Of a stretch of 33,370 bases of DNA, positions 26,620 through 33,245 are shown piece by piece. The position numbers and the translations under genes are program-made. Each line of letters starts with the position of its first letter. Positions within the stretch are counted from its first letter, which is position 1. The notes below the pieces were generated by a model. It was not told the origin of the DNA. It did no database searches and saw only the letters and a list, made by a program, of their open reading frames with translations. Origin of the DNA: Methylococcales bacterium OPU3_GD_OMZ (GTDB lineage: Bacteria; Pseudomonadota; Gammaproteobacteria; Methylococcales; Methylomonadaceae); the NCBI GenBank assembly GCA_001901525.1, contig MPSY01000007.1:1-33370 (forward strand). Direction: 5' to 3'.

Positions 26620-27957
26620 CTAACGATACAATGAAAAAGCCCCAAACCGCATCTGGTGTGGGCGACCTAATTTTTCTTGCGTAAAATCAATAGCAAACTG
26701 TTGTTTCAATGCGCTACCATCCCAATGATAAAGCTTTAGAAACTGTTCATTATCTTGCCCTTTTTTATCCCAGTTGGCGAGCAATGAGGAAGTATAATAA
26801 AGACGTTTTCCATCCCAACTTGATGACACCATATTGACTTGTGCACCAATCTTCTTTTCATAAATTTGCTTGGGATTAAAGGGATCCGAAATATCAAAAC
26901 CTCGAGTCTTGCCATCCATAAAGGTATTAACCCATAACAGTTGATCATCACTCTGAATTGAAATATCAACCGGCAACGGTATTTTGGAAGGATCACCGAT
27001 ATCAGCAACTTCTTTGCTTTGCCACTGGCCCTGAGCATCTTCATAAATTAACCATATTTTTGATGTTAACGCTGTCGAGGTAAAACAATAATTATGCTCA
27101 GGTTTTAAAGCACAACGAATTTCCAAGGGAGCCCCTGGAACATCAAAAACTTTAACCGGCTGACGCGTCTTCAAATTCCATTGCACCATCGTGGAACCAA
27201 ACTGTTTCATCGCCGTTTGATCACTTAACATCTTGCCAAAATCCATCATATAATTGGACCATCCGGTAAACGATGAAGTCAGCATAAGATTGCGCCGAGG
27301 CAGTACCCGTACGTCGTAATTATAACCATCCGCATACTGACCGGTTTTCACCGCACCATTCAATTGACTATCTGTTGGCACCCAATGCGTTGCAATATAG
27401 TCACCACTGTTTGTATATTCAACTAACGCACCACGACCACCATGATCCTTATTATTAGATAACGCCGTCATCATCATCCGGCCCGGCAACGCATAAGTAG
27501 TATGCGGCCCAACGGCTCCACCACTTTTAGCCACAAAATCAGTAATGACTTTATGCAACTTAGGCTTGGCTGGATTAGAGTACACATCAAAAATAAAGAT
27601 CTTACTGGTGTCTAAGCCTGCCGCCCAAAGATAACGACGGTCATCGGTAAAACCTGAGTGATGGGCTTCATTGCGCCCCCCGACCGAACGCGTATGAATC
27701 ACTTTGCCGTAGTTATCTGAACTCGGTCTCACATCAACCGTCACTAATTTATCCTGTTCATCACCCACCCCTTTAACCCCTAGGGTCCATACATACACAA
27801 AATCTTCTTGTCCTGAAATCTTTGCCATATACGGTGACTGACAGGTTTCATCTGCCTGGGTCACGGTTGGTAACACCCCTAATAACAAAAAAATGCTAAT
27901 ACTGGCTGAAAATACACCCAACCTTCTCATACTATTTTTCTTAAAAAAGACTTTCAT
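26620..27957 (-). CDS. mtoX: Methanethiol oxidase, selenium-binding protein 56 family
   Basis: The roughly 445-residue product belongs to the SBP56 family. Bacterial MtoX converts methanethiol with O2 and water to formaldehyde, H2S and H2O2 and is a periplasmic copper enzyme. A signal peptide (MRRLGVFSASISIFLLLGVL...) is present near the N-terminus. Family segments include GGRNEAHHSGFTDDRRYLWA with paired histidines, GPHTTYALPGRMMMTALSN, SFTGWSNYMMDFGKML, and near the end KLGRPHQMRFG. The start is put at ATG 27957 behind GTGAGGTC; an in-frame GTG exists at 27969. Linkage to a SCO/MauG protein strengthens the call over other SBP56 roles. It is divergent from a GlxA-type regulator. The formaldehyde product would suit a methylotroph. 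Confidence 0.88.
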   Translation of the reverse strand: MKVFFKKNSMRRLGVFSASISIFLLLGVLPTVTQADETCQSPYMAKISGQEDFVYVWTLGVKGVGDEQDKLVTVDVRPSSDNYGKVIHTRSVGGRNEAHHSGFTDDRRYLWAAGLDTSKIFIFDVYSNPAKPKLHKVITDFVAKSGGAVGPHTTYALPGRMMMTALSNNKDHGGRGALVEYTNSGDYIATHWVPTDSQLNGAVKTGQYADGYNYDVRVLPRRNLMLTSSFTGWSNYMMDFGKMLSDQTAMKQFGSTMVQWNLKTRQPVKVFDVPGAPLEIRCALKPEHNYCFTSTALTSKIWLIYEDAQGQWQSKEVADIGDPSKIPLPVDISIQSDDQLLWVNTFMDGKTRGFDISDPFNPKQIYEKKIGAQVNMVSSSWDGKRLYYTSSLLANWDKKGQDNEQFLKLYHWDGSALKQQFAIDFTQEKLGRPHQMRFGAFSLYR

Positions 27958-28062
27958 CACTGACCTCACAGCTAATTAACTAAAAAAACAGCTCTTTATT
28001 ATTCAACATTAATCATTTCAGACCGCACCTTAATAGGCTGCCATATGCTATCGCACCATGCA

Positions 28063-28146
28063 GTCTTAAAAATCACGCAAACCCCATTTCTCTCAATTAC
28101 TACATCTTGTCATCATAGAACAAAACACGTAAGGTCTTAAAAAGAC
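28063..28146. promoter_or_regulatory. Paired GTCTTAAAAA repeats in the mtoX/regulator gap
   Basis: GTCTTAAAAA occurs at 28063-28072 and 28134-28143, 71 bp apart and in the same orientation. The second copy extends to a dyad, GTCTT-AAA-AAGAC. The gap is shared by the divergent mtoX operon and the GlxA-type regulator. AraC-family proteins often bind direct repeats, so these are candidate binding sites. Confidence 0.3.
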
Positions 28147-28183
28147 AATTTAGTGCTATTTATGCCAAATATTTGATTTTATT

Positions 28184-29194
28184 ATGAAATCGCTATCCAT
28201 CTCCATTCTCGCTATCGAAGAAACCATGGTCTATACCTTAGCTGGACCCCATGATATTTTTTCTTCCATCAACCTTTTTAATAAATCATCCCAAGTCGAT
28301 AAAAATTACTTTACCAGTTCAACCCATATTGTTGGTCCTCGAAAAGGATTAATTACTTGTTATAACGGCTTAGCGATAAACTGCCAGAAAAGTCTTGAGG
28401 AGGTTAATCATACCGATTTAATTATTATTCCTTCCTTAGAATTACTCGATGAACCGATACTGCATAAATATCCTAAACTCAAAAATTGGCTTATAAATCA
28501 TTACCGTCAGGGCGCAACCATTGCCTGCATTTGTCTGGGCTCATTTTTATTAGCTGAAACCGGATTGCTCGACCATAAAATCTGTACGACTCATTGGGCT
28601 TTTACACAAAGGATGCAAGCCACATTTCCCACCCTTGAAATACATAGCGACAAAATCATTACCGAACAAAACAATTTAATTTGTTCAGGAGGAGCAACAT
28701 CTTGGCAAGACCTGACTTCTTACTTACTAAAAAAATTCACAAACGCAGAAAAAACCCGTGAAATTAATAACTTTTTCTTATTAAACTCACATGAAGACGG
28801 CCAAACCCCCTTTACAGACCTATTAAATATTTCTGTTGCTAATGATTTAGTTATTCAAAAAACATGCGATTGGATCAATAACAATCTAAATAACCCTGAC
28901 TTGCTCCGTACTTCAATTCAATTATCCGCTTTAACAGAACGAACCTATAAACGCCGCTTCAAACAGGCGACGGGGTTGTCGCCCCTTGAATATATACAAA
29001 ATATTCGAATTGAACACGCCAAAAAACAGCTAGAAAACACACAAAAGAACATCCAAACCATTTCTGAGGAAATCAACTATACCGATGGCAGTTATTTTCG
29101 CCGTCTATTCAAACGTAAAACAGGAATGACAGCCCAAACCTACCGAAAACGATTTTCAACACTAAATCCAGCTAAAAATCATTTAAAAAAATGA
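28184..29194 (+). CDS. GlxA family AraC-type transcriptional regulator
   Basis: The 336-residue product has a DJ-1/PfpI-like N-terminal domain (about 5-190). Its nucleophile-elbow cysteine is likely Cys117 in ACICLGSFLLAETGLLD, and it has the family's TTHW segment at 135-138. A C-terminal AraC double helix-turn-helix domain (about 222-325) follows, with SALTERTYKRRFKQATGLSPLEYIQ and YTDGSYFRRLFKRKTGMTAQTYRKRF. Such regulators sense small metabolites and activate catabolic operons. Divergence from mtoX across about 225 bp suggests it controls that operon. This is inference. The start ATG is preceded by AT-rich sequence with no clear Shine-Dalgarno. Confidence 0.9.
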   Translation: MKSLSISILAIEETMVYTLAGPHDIFSSINLFNKSSQVDKNYFTSSTHIVGPRKGLITCYNGLAINCQKSLEEVNHTDLIIIPSLELLDEPILHKYPKLKNWLINHYRQGATIACICLGSFLLAETGLLDHKICTTHWAFTQRMQATFPTLEIHSDKIITEQNNLICSGGATSWQDLTSYLLKKFTNAEKTREINNFFLLNSHEDGQTPFTDLLNISVANDLVIQKTCDWINNNLNNPDLLRTSIQLSALTERTYKRRFKQATGLSPLEYIQNIRIEHAKKQLENTQKNIQTISEEINYTDGSYFRRLFKRKTGMTAQTYRKRFSTLNPAKNHLKK

Positions 29195-29211
29195 ATTATT
29201 TGAATTTTTTT

Positions 29212-29241
29212 TTGACTACAAAAAAGCATTAACTCTATAAT
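29212..29241 (+). promoter_or_regulatory. Strong sigma-70 promoter of the cold-shock gene
   Basis: TTGACT (29212-29217) and a perfect TATAAT (29236-29241) are separated by 18 bp. The expected transcript start near 29248 gives a leader of about 150 nt, in line with the long untranslated leaders of cspA-type genes. Confidence 0.75.
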
Positions 29242-29251
29242 GGTACTGTTA

Positions 29252-29286
29252 TTGAAAATAACAAAATGATTATCATTTATTTTCAA
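29252..29286 (+). promoter_or_regulatory. 5'-terminal hairpin / Fur-box-like palindrome in the csp leader
   Basis: TTGAAAATAA (29252-29261) pairs with TTATTTTCAA (29277-29286). Inside lies the palindrome AAATGAT-T-ATCATTT (29264-29278). As RNA this is a long hairpin at the 5' end of the csp transcript, possibly a temperature-responsive or stabilising element. As DNA, the core ATGAT-N-ATCAT matches the centre of the Fur box consensus and lies right behind the promoter. The two readings cannot be separated by eye. Confidence 0.5.
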
Positions 29287-29397
29287 ATAATTACAATGCA
29301 TTTTATTAAGCATTTTTTCAGGACAAACCAACCTTTTTTTAAAAAATTGTCCCCAATAATTTGCAACTATTTTTGATTTTTTACAGAGGTAATTTAG

Positions 29398-29601
29398 ATG
29401 GCAACAGGCACAGTAAAGTGGTTTAACGCATCCAAAGGTTTTGGATTTATTTCTCCTGATGATGGCGGTGAAGATGTCTTTGTTCACTTCTCAGCAATTA
29501 AAGATGATGGTTTTCGTACCCTTAATGAGGGCCAAAAAGTCAACTTTGAAGTAGAAAATGGTCCTAAAGGGCTACAAGCTACGGAAGTTAACGGGCAGTA
29601 A
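29398..29601 (+). CDS. Cold-shock domain protein (CspA family)
   Basis: The 67-residue single cold-shock domain has RNP1 KGFGFI (residues 13-18) and RNP2 VFVHF (27-31), with the standard TGTVKWFN start. Such proteins bind single-stranded RNA and DNA and melt mRNA structure. AGAGGT lies 7 nt upstream of the ATG. The long leader, strong promoter and downstream hairpin are typical of the family. Whether it is cold-induced cannot be seen. Confidence 0.96.
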   Translation: MATGTVKWFNASKGFGFISPDDGGEDVFVHFSAIKDDGFRTLNEGQKVNFEVENGPKGLQATEVNGQ

Positions 29602-29615
29602 ATAGAATTGATATC

Positions 29616-29645
29616 AAACGACCCTGAGTCTCACCAGGGTCGTTT
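29616..29645 (+). terminator. Rho-independent-type terminator of the csp gene
   Basis: AAACGACCCTG-AGTCTCAC-CAGGGTCGTTT is a perfect 11-bp stem with an 8-nt loop, 14 bp behind the csp stop. The U-run is short (TTT, then A's) but the stem is strong. Confidence 0.75.
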
Positions 29646-30055
29646 AAAACGACGTAAAAAAATAACTGAGTCGCTCCGCCACATCCTGTGGCAGAGCTAT
29701 GATGTCGCTTTAATAAGATTACCTTGAGTGTTCATTCCTTTGGCAAGTCCCTTTGCTATCTAAAAAAAGAAATCCATGCCTTTTTCCAGCGACAATTACA
29801 TTATCACTTACAAAAAACAATCTACACAAGTGGTAAAAAACCATCAATTTATGTAAGTAATTGCTTACCACCGGCATCAAGTTATACAACTCCCCCCCTT
29901 GGTTAGCGGTTTTCGCCTTTTTTGCTATTAAAACGCAAGCGACACAAAAAAAGACTTTAATTTTTTTTGTTAAAAGAAACTTTTAAAAAAATAAGATGTC
30001 AACGAAACCAGAAGGCAGAGGACATAGAAAGCCTAACTTCCTTCCAGTCATCATC
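29646..30055. other. Intergenic stretch behind csp, no gene seen
   Basis: About 410 bp between the csp terminator and the SD hairpin at 30056. The short open frames here have atypical composition and no ribosome site. It contains the imperfect dyad at 29673-29697, long A and T runs near 29945-29990, and a small dyad AAAAG-AAA-CTTTT. The AT-rich run could hold a promoter for the small ORF at 30082, but no clear box pair is seen. Confidence 0.4.
29673..29697. repeat. Imperfect 11-bp inverted repeat (REP-like)
   Basis: GCTCCGCCACA-TCC-TGTGGCAGAGC is an 11-bp dyad with one mismatch and a 3-nt loop, just behind the csp terminator. No U-run follows on either strand. It may be a dispersed REP-like palindrome or a second mRNA hairpin. 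Confidence 0.4.
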
Positions 30056-30076
30056 CCTCTTGCTTTTCGCAAGAGG
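30056..30076 (+). promoter_or_regulatory. Hairpin sequestering a Shine-Dalgarno
   Basis: CCTCTTGC (30056-30063) pairs perfectly with GCAAGAGG (30069-30076) around a TTTTC loop. The right arm holds the AGAGG of the Shine-Dalgarno for the ATG at 30082. When folded, the ribosome site would be hidden, as in RNA thermometers or protein-controlled switches. Confidence 0.5.
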
Positions 30077-30081
30077 AAAGT

Positions 30082-30231
30082 ATGGGTATTTTCGGAGATG
30101 GTTATACTTATACGCTCTTTGCTCCTTTGGTCATGGAGACCAAAGGAGCAAAACTTAATAATGCTAATCAACCATTACACGTTACCTCACGTAATACATA
30201 TACTGTAGACGAAGCACTGACTACATTATAA
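30082..30231 (+). CDS. Hidden small ORF, 49 residues, unknown function
   Basis: An ATG follows AGAGGAAAGT, one of the better Shine-Dalgarno sites in the window. The frame runs 49 codons to TAA. The product begins MGIFGDGYTYTLFAPLV and ends NTYTVDEALTTL. It is rather polar, rich in Thr, Asn, Leu and Gly, with no transmembrane segment or signal peptide. I do not recognise a family. The codons look ordinary for the neighbourhood. The ribosome site sits in a hairpin (30056-30076) and codons 13-24 contain a perfect 15-bp inverted repeat. It could be a real small protein under translational control or a chance frame across a structured RNA gene. It lies between csp and the 128-residue membrane protein gene, 25 bp before the latter. 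Confidence 0.45.
   Translation: MGIFGDGYTYTLFAPLVMETKGAKLNNANQPLHVTSRNTYTVDEALTTL
30118..30152. repeat. Perfect 15-bp inverted repeat
   Basis: TTTGCTCCTTTGGTC (30118-30132) and its exact complement (30138-30152) flank an ATGGA loop. No U-run follows on either strand, so it is not a standard terminator. It lies inside the small ORF at 30082 and is the most stable hairpin I see in the window. It may be the core of a small RNA, an mRNA stability element, or a recoding/attenuation structure. Confidence 0.7.
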
Positions 30232-30256
30232 AATATGTAGCATTATCCTTATTTCA

Positions 30257-30643
30257 ATGCCTAACATGGTACTGCAGTGCACCGAACAATCAGATCTTTT
30301 ACTTAACAAGCGTTCTGTAGCAATGGGGTGGCTGATACCTCTCGGATTAATGTTGCTTTCAAGAATGCTTTTTTCTCAAATTCAAGTTGTAGGTCTTGTT
30401 TGGACAATAGCATTCGCTTGGATGGGATGGGCTTGTTTTATTAATGCTAAACAATGTCAACGTATACATTGTTTTTTTACCGCACCGTTGTTCTTTCTGT
30501 TGTCCGTGATTACTCTGGGAATTACACGGGATTGGCCGATTGTCAATCAACTGTCTCTTGATTTATTAGGTTTAATAGCAGTTATAACGACCGCTTTACT
30601 GTGGGTTCTCTCTGAAAAGTACGCAAATCGTTACCAACGATGA
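30257..30643 (+). CDS. Small conserved membrane protein
   Basis: The 128-residue product has about four hydrophobic segments (about 22-40, 43-60, 73-90 and 100-120). It has a cysteine/histidine motif, CFINAKQCQRIHCFFTAPLF, at 60-79, which recalls a family of small membrane proteins with an RCGRxHCxxTGPxFL-like signature. I cannot give it a function. The paired Cys and His suggest metal or thiol chemistry, which is inference. ATG 30257 or 30266 is the start; neither has a strong ribosome site. Confidence 0.65.
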   Translation: MPNMVLQCTEQSDLLLNKRSVAMGWLIPLGLMLLSRMLFSQIQVVGLVWTIAFAWMGWACFINAKQCQRIHCFFTAPLFFLLSVITLGITRDWPIVNQLSLDLLGLIAVITTALLWVLSEKYANRYQR

Positions 30644-30700
30644 TTCTCGACAATATAAAATAACTCGGTTAAACGTTATTCTCTTTGCTCATTATCTTTT

Positions 30701-30737
30701 AAAATAAAAAAAGGTGAACATGATTATGTTCACCTTT
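30701..30737 (-). terminator. Terminator behind the carbonic anhydrase gene
   Basis: AAAGGTGAACAT-GATT-ATGTTCACCTTT (30710-30737) is a perfect 12-bp stem. On the minus strand it is followed by a T-rich tail (complement of the A-run 30701-30709), giving a good intrinsic terminator about 65 bp behind the carbonic anhydrase stop. Confidence 0.75.
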
Positions 30738-30745
30738 GAGCAATG

Positions 30746-30761
30746 TAACCCTAACGGGTTA
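30746..30761 (+). terminator. Small hairpin between convergent genes
   Basis: TAACCC-TAAC-GGGTTA is a 6-bp stem followed by TTTGATAA on the plus strand, about 100 bp behind the membrane protein gene. It is a weak candidate terminator for plus-strand transcription. Confidence 0.35.
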
Positions 30762-30801
30762 TTTGATAATAGTGCTGTTTAAGACACTTTTTTCGTTATT
30801 A

Positions 30802-31383
30802 TTAACTGGCTTGTCCGGCCTCAGTCGCGGCGGGAACTTCTATTAATCTTCCTGACTTACAGTCATAAATATAGCCATAAACCGGAATATCTGAAGGTAC
30901 CATAGAACTGGCTTTAATACGGGCAACATCTTCTAAAACACTTTCCGTTTGCTCTTTGATAGTGAGCCAGTTAATGTATTTTCCTTCCGTTGAACCCGGT
31001 CCTTCACAGCAATCATGCCAGCCATCTGCATCAACGGAAGCCGTTTTTAGACTACTGCTTAATAAGTCGCTCATGATTTCGTTATTAAAGTATTCCATTC
31101 CACAATCAGTGTGATGGATGACAAACCATTCGCGGGTACCCAGTAATTTGTAGGAGATAACCAGTGAGCGTATCGCGTCATCACTGGCGCGTCCTCCGGC
31201 ATTGCGAATAACGTGCGCATCACCTTCCGCTAATCCGGCATATTTAGCAGGATCTAAACGTGCATCCATACAAGTCAGAATTGCAAAATTACGCCCTGGA
31301 GGCATGGGTAATTCGCCTTTATCACCAAAATCATCGACATAATCTCTATTAGCACTTAAAACATCATTTAAAATATCACTCAT
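30802..31383 (-). CDS. Beta-class carbonic anhydrase
   Basis: The 193-residue product interconverts CO2 and bicarbonate. Zinc ligands are visible as Cys38 in TCMDARLDP, with the Asp40-Arg42 dyad, and His91 and Cys94 in HHTDCG. The [17 protein letters not shown] block is the classical beta-CA signature. The [15 protein letters not shown] pattern and size resemble the Rv1284-like branch. ATG 31383 is chosen because AAGGGAATT precedes it and MSDIL is a typical beginning. The frame stays open upstream to 31491, but that part looks noncoding. A strong terminator lies downstream. It may supply bicarbonate to carboxylases, but no partner gene is adjacent. Confidence 0.93.
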   Translation of the reverse strand: MSDILNDVLSANRDYVDDFGDKGELPMPPGRNFAILTCMDARLDPAKYAGLAEGDAHVIRNAGGRASDDAIRSLVISYKLLGTREWFVIHHTDCGMEYFNNEIMSDLLSSSLKTASVDADGWHDCCEGPGSTEGKYINWLTIKEQTESVLEDVARIKASSMVPSDIPVYGYIYDCKSGRLIEVPAATEAGQAS

Positions 31384-31491
31384 AATTAATTCCCTTACTA
31401 TTAATGCATTATTGTTATCGATAGGATCTAACCATTCAATTATACGACACGTTAATGTATCTAAAAGCATATATAAGTTTAAAGATAACAA

Positions 31492-31931
31492 ACTTAAAGT
31501 TTACTATTTAGGTTAATTAGCTGGGTAATTTGAGCCCGTATTATTTAGCGACGGCATGCTATTTAGGATCAAATTCTTTAACGTGGATGGAAAAACAGGT
31601 TATAGGGCTGTATTTATTTTTAATTATTGACCCTAACTGTCTAGAGGTGTGGTGCTTTTATGCCGCGCGTCAATTTGACACGCTTTCACTTCGTCTGGTT
31701 AACGATAAACTCATTATAACTTTTGCTTGTTCCTTACGAAGACAATCAAATGAGAGTTTAAGTGAGGGTAACTAGTCGCTCTCGCGTATCTTCACGCCTC
31801 CTCGAACCACTGACGGTCTCATTTTTTTCGCATAAATGCTCTAATATTCTTTACGTTGAATAACTTTTTAACAAAGTTTTAACTGACGACAGTAAACTAT
31901 TTCGATCGACTATTTCTCACAGAGGTTTTTT
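31492..31931. other. Intergenic region, carbonic anhydrase to SemiSWEET
   Basis: This divergent gap of about 550 bp, counted from the chosen carbonic anhydrase start, should carry promoters for both genes. A 13-bp palindrome AAACTTAAAGTTT (31490-31502) is a possible operator. An open frame at 31530-31775 begins with TTG, lacks a ribosome site and resembles no family I know. I make no gene call here. Confidence 0.4.
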
Positions 31932-32204
31932 ATGGCTATTGAGCCCGAAATTATTGGCTATCTGGCTGCTTTATGCACCACTATTTCCTTCTTACCGCAG
32001 GCGTATTTAACGCTTAAAACGCGTGATACTGAGTCTTTATCCTTAGGGATGTACAGTACTTTTACCGTGGGTGTTTTGTTATGGCTACTGTATGGTTTAT
32101 TTATTGCTGATAAGGCGATTGTTTTTTCGAATGCGATTACCTTTGTTTTATCGGTTACTATTCTGGCTTTTAAGATTCATCATACCTTGACCCGTGCCCA
32201 GTAA
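31932..32204 (+). CDS. SemiSWEET family transporter
   Basis: The 90-residue, three-helix membrane protein of the SWEET/PQ-loop superfamily acts as a dimer to move sugars or related small solutes. Helices lie at about 7-27, 40-60 and 65-83. The PQ motif is Pro22-Gln23 in SFLPQAYLTLKTR, followed by ESLSLGMY, both hallmarks of SemiSWEETs. AGAGG precedes the ATG. The substrate is not known. Confidence 0.93.
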   Translation: MAIEPEIIGYLAALCTTISFLPQAYLTLKTRDTESLSLGMYSTFTVGVLLWLLYGLFIADKAIVFSNAITFVLSVTILAFKIHHTLTRAQ

Positions 32205-32274
32205 AAAAAGCGGGACTGTTTTCAAGGTCAATAAAGAAATACAACTCGGGGTTATAGATTTCACCCGAATACCC

Positions 32275-32280
32275 TATAAT
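32275..32280 (+). promoter_or_regulatory. Possible -10 box of the HAD phosphatase gene
   Basis: A perfect TATAAT lies 69 bp before the start of the HAD phosphatase gene. The -35 position (TTATAG, 17 bp upstream) is weak, so an activator may be needed. Confidence 0.35.
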
Positions 32281-32296
32281 GCAACCTTTGTAAAAA

Positions 32297-32316
32297 GTAA
32301 GAGCCCTTGTAAGAGC
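32297..32316 (+). repeat. Tandem GTAAGAGC repeat in the HAD leader
   Basis: GTAAGAGC occurs at 32297-32304 and 32309-32316, separated by CCTT, giving a 12-bp period directly behind the -10 box. It may be a regulator site or chance. Confidence 0.3.
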
Positions 32317-32348
32317 GCATTTAAACCCTTAATTAGGTACACTCAGAA

Positions 32349-33146
32349 ATGATTAAAGATAAACAAGAGATCATCGAAAAAATACGTGGTAAGAAAGGCA
32401 TTATTTCTGATATGGATGGGGTTATCTACCACGGTAATAAGTTATTACCTGGCGCCAAAAAATTCGTGGAATGGTTGAAAAATGAAAATAAATCATTTGT
32501 TTTTTTAACTAATGCCAGTGAGCGCACACCGAGGGAGTTACAGGAAAAATTATCTCGCTTAGGGATTGAGGTCGGGCACGAGCACTTTTATACCAGTGCA
32601 CTTGCGACGGCAACTTTTTTAGCCTCTCAAAAAGAAAACGGCAGTGCTTATATTATTGGTGAAGCTGGGATTATTAATGCGCTCTATGATGTAGGTTATT
32701 CGATGAATAATATAAACCCTGATTATGTTGTTATTGGTGATACCCATTCATACAATTATGAAAAAGTAGTGACGGCTTCGCGTTTAGTCCGTGATGGTGC
32801 CAAACTCATTGGTACTAATCCTGATATTACCGGTCCTTCTGAGCAAGGTATTATCCCAGCCACTAAAGCGCTAGTGGCGCCGATTGAACTCGCAACGGGA
32901 AAACCAGCGTATTATATCGGGAAGCCTAATCCACTAATGATGAGAATTGCGCTAAAGAAATTAGGACAACAAAGAGAAGATACATTAATTATAGGCGATA
33001 GAATGGATACCGATATCATTGCCGGTATTGAGTCTGAAATTGAGACTTGTCTTGTGCTTTCAGGTTGCGAGACCGAAGCATCAATTAATAATTATCCCTA
33101 TTCGCCTAATTTTGTTCTTAATGGTGTGCTTGACATCACCTCATAA
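32349..33146 (+). CDS. HAD-IIA phosphatase (NagD/UmpH-like)
   Basis: The 265-residue product is a haloacid dehalogenase superfamily phosphatase of subfamily IIA. Motif I is DMDGVIY with Asp21 as nucleophile and Asp23 as acid. Motif II is FLTNASERT near 52-60. The C2 cap follows. Motif III is the GKPNPLMM lysine, and motif IV is IIGDRMDTDI near 218-227. NagD and UmpH dephosphorylate nucleoside monophosphates such as UMP, but substrates in this group vary. TTAGG lies well upstream of the ATG, so translation may be modest. It is the last gene before a small terminator. Confidence 0.9.
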   Translation: MIKDKQEIIEKIRGKKGIISDMDGVIYHGNKLLPGAKKFVEWLKNENKSFVFLTNASERTPRELQEKLSRLGIEVGHEHFYTSALATATFLASQKENGSAYIIGEAGIINALYDVGYSMNNINPDYVVIGDTHSYNYEKVVTASRLVRDGAKLIGTNPDITGPSEQGIIPATKALVAPIELATGKPAYYIGKPNPLMMRIALKKLGQQREDTLIIGDRMDTDIIAGIESEIETCLVLSGCETEASINNYPYSPNFVLNGVLDITS

Positions 33147-33229
33147 ATCATAACTGTAATCACAAAAGAGAATTAAACGATTATCGAGTACTGACCAATA
33201 ATCGCTGCTGACAAAACCCATGTCACATT

Positions 33230-33245
33230 AAACCCGTGGGGTTTT
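33230..33245 (+). terminator. Terminator behind the HAD phosphatase gene
   Basis: AAACCC-GTG-GGGTTT followed by T is a 6-bp stem with a 3-nt loop and short U-run, about 85 bp behind the stop. It is a modest intrinsic terminator. Confidence 0.5.

Noticed and set aside
29724-30208. Several 60-70 residue open frames in the hairpin-rich region behind csp
   Set aside because: They overlap one another on both strands, lack ribosome sites and have odd composition. Only the 49-codon frame at 30082 has a good Shine-Dalgarno.
31384-31491. 36-residue N-terminal extension of carbonic anhydrase
   Set aside because: The family-typical start with a ribosome site is at 31383, and the extension shows no family similarity.
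31530-31775. 81-residue open frame on the plus strand between carbonic anhydrase and SemiSWEET
   Set aside because: It starts with TTG, has no ribosome site, and its product resembles no family I know. It may be chance or a decayed gene.
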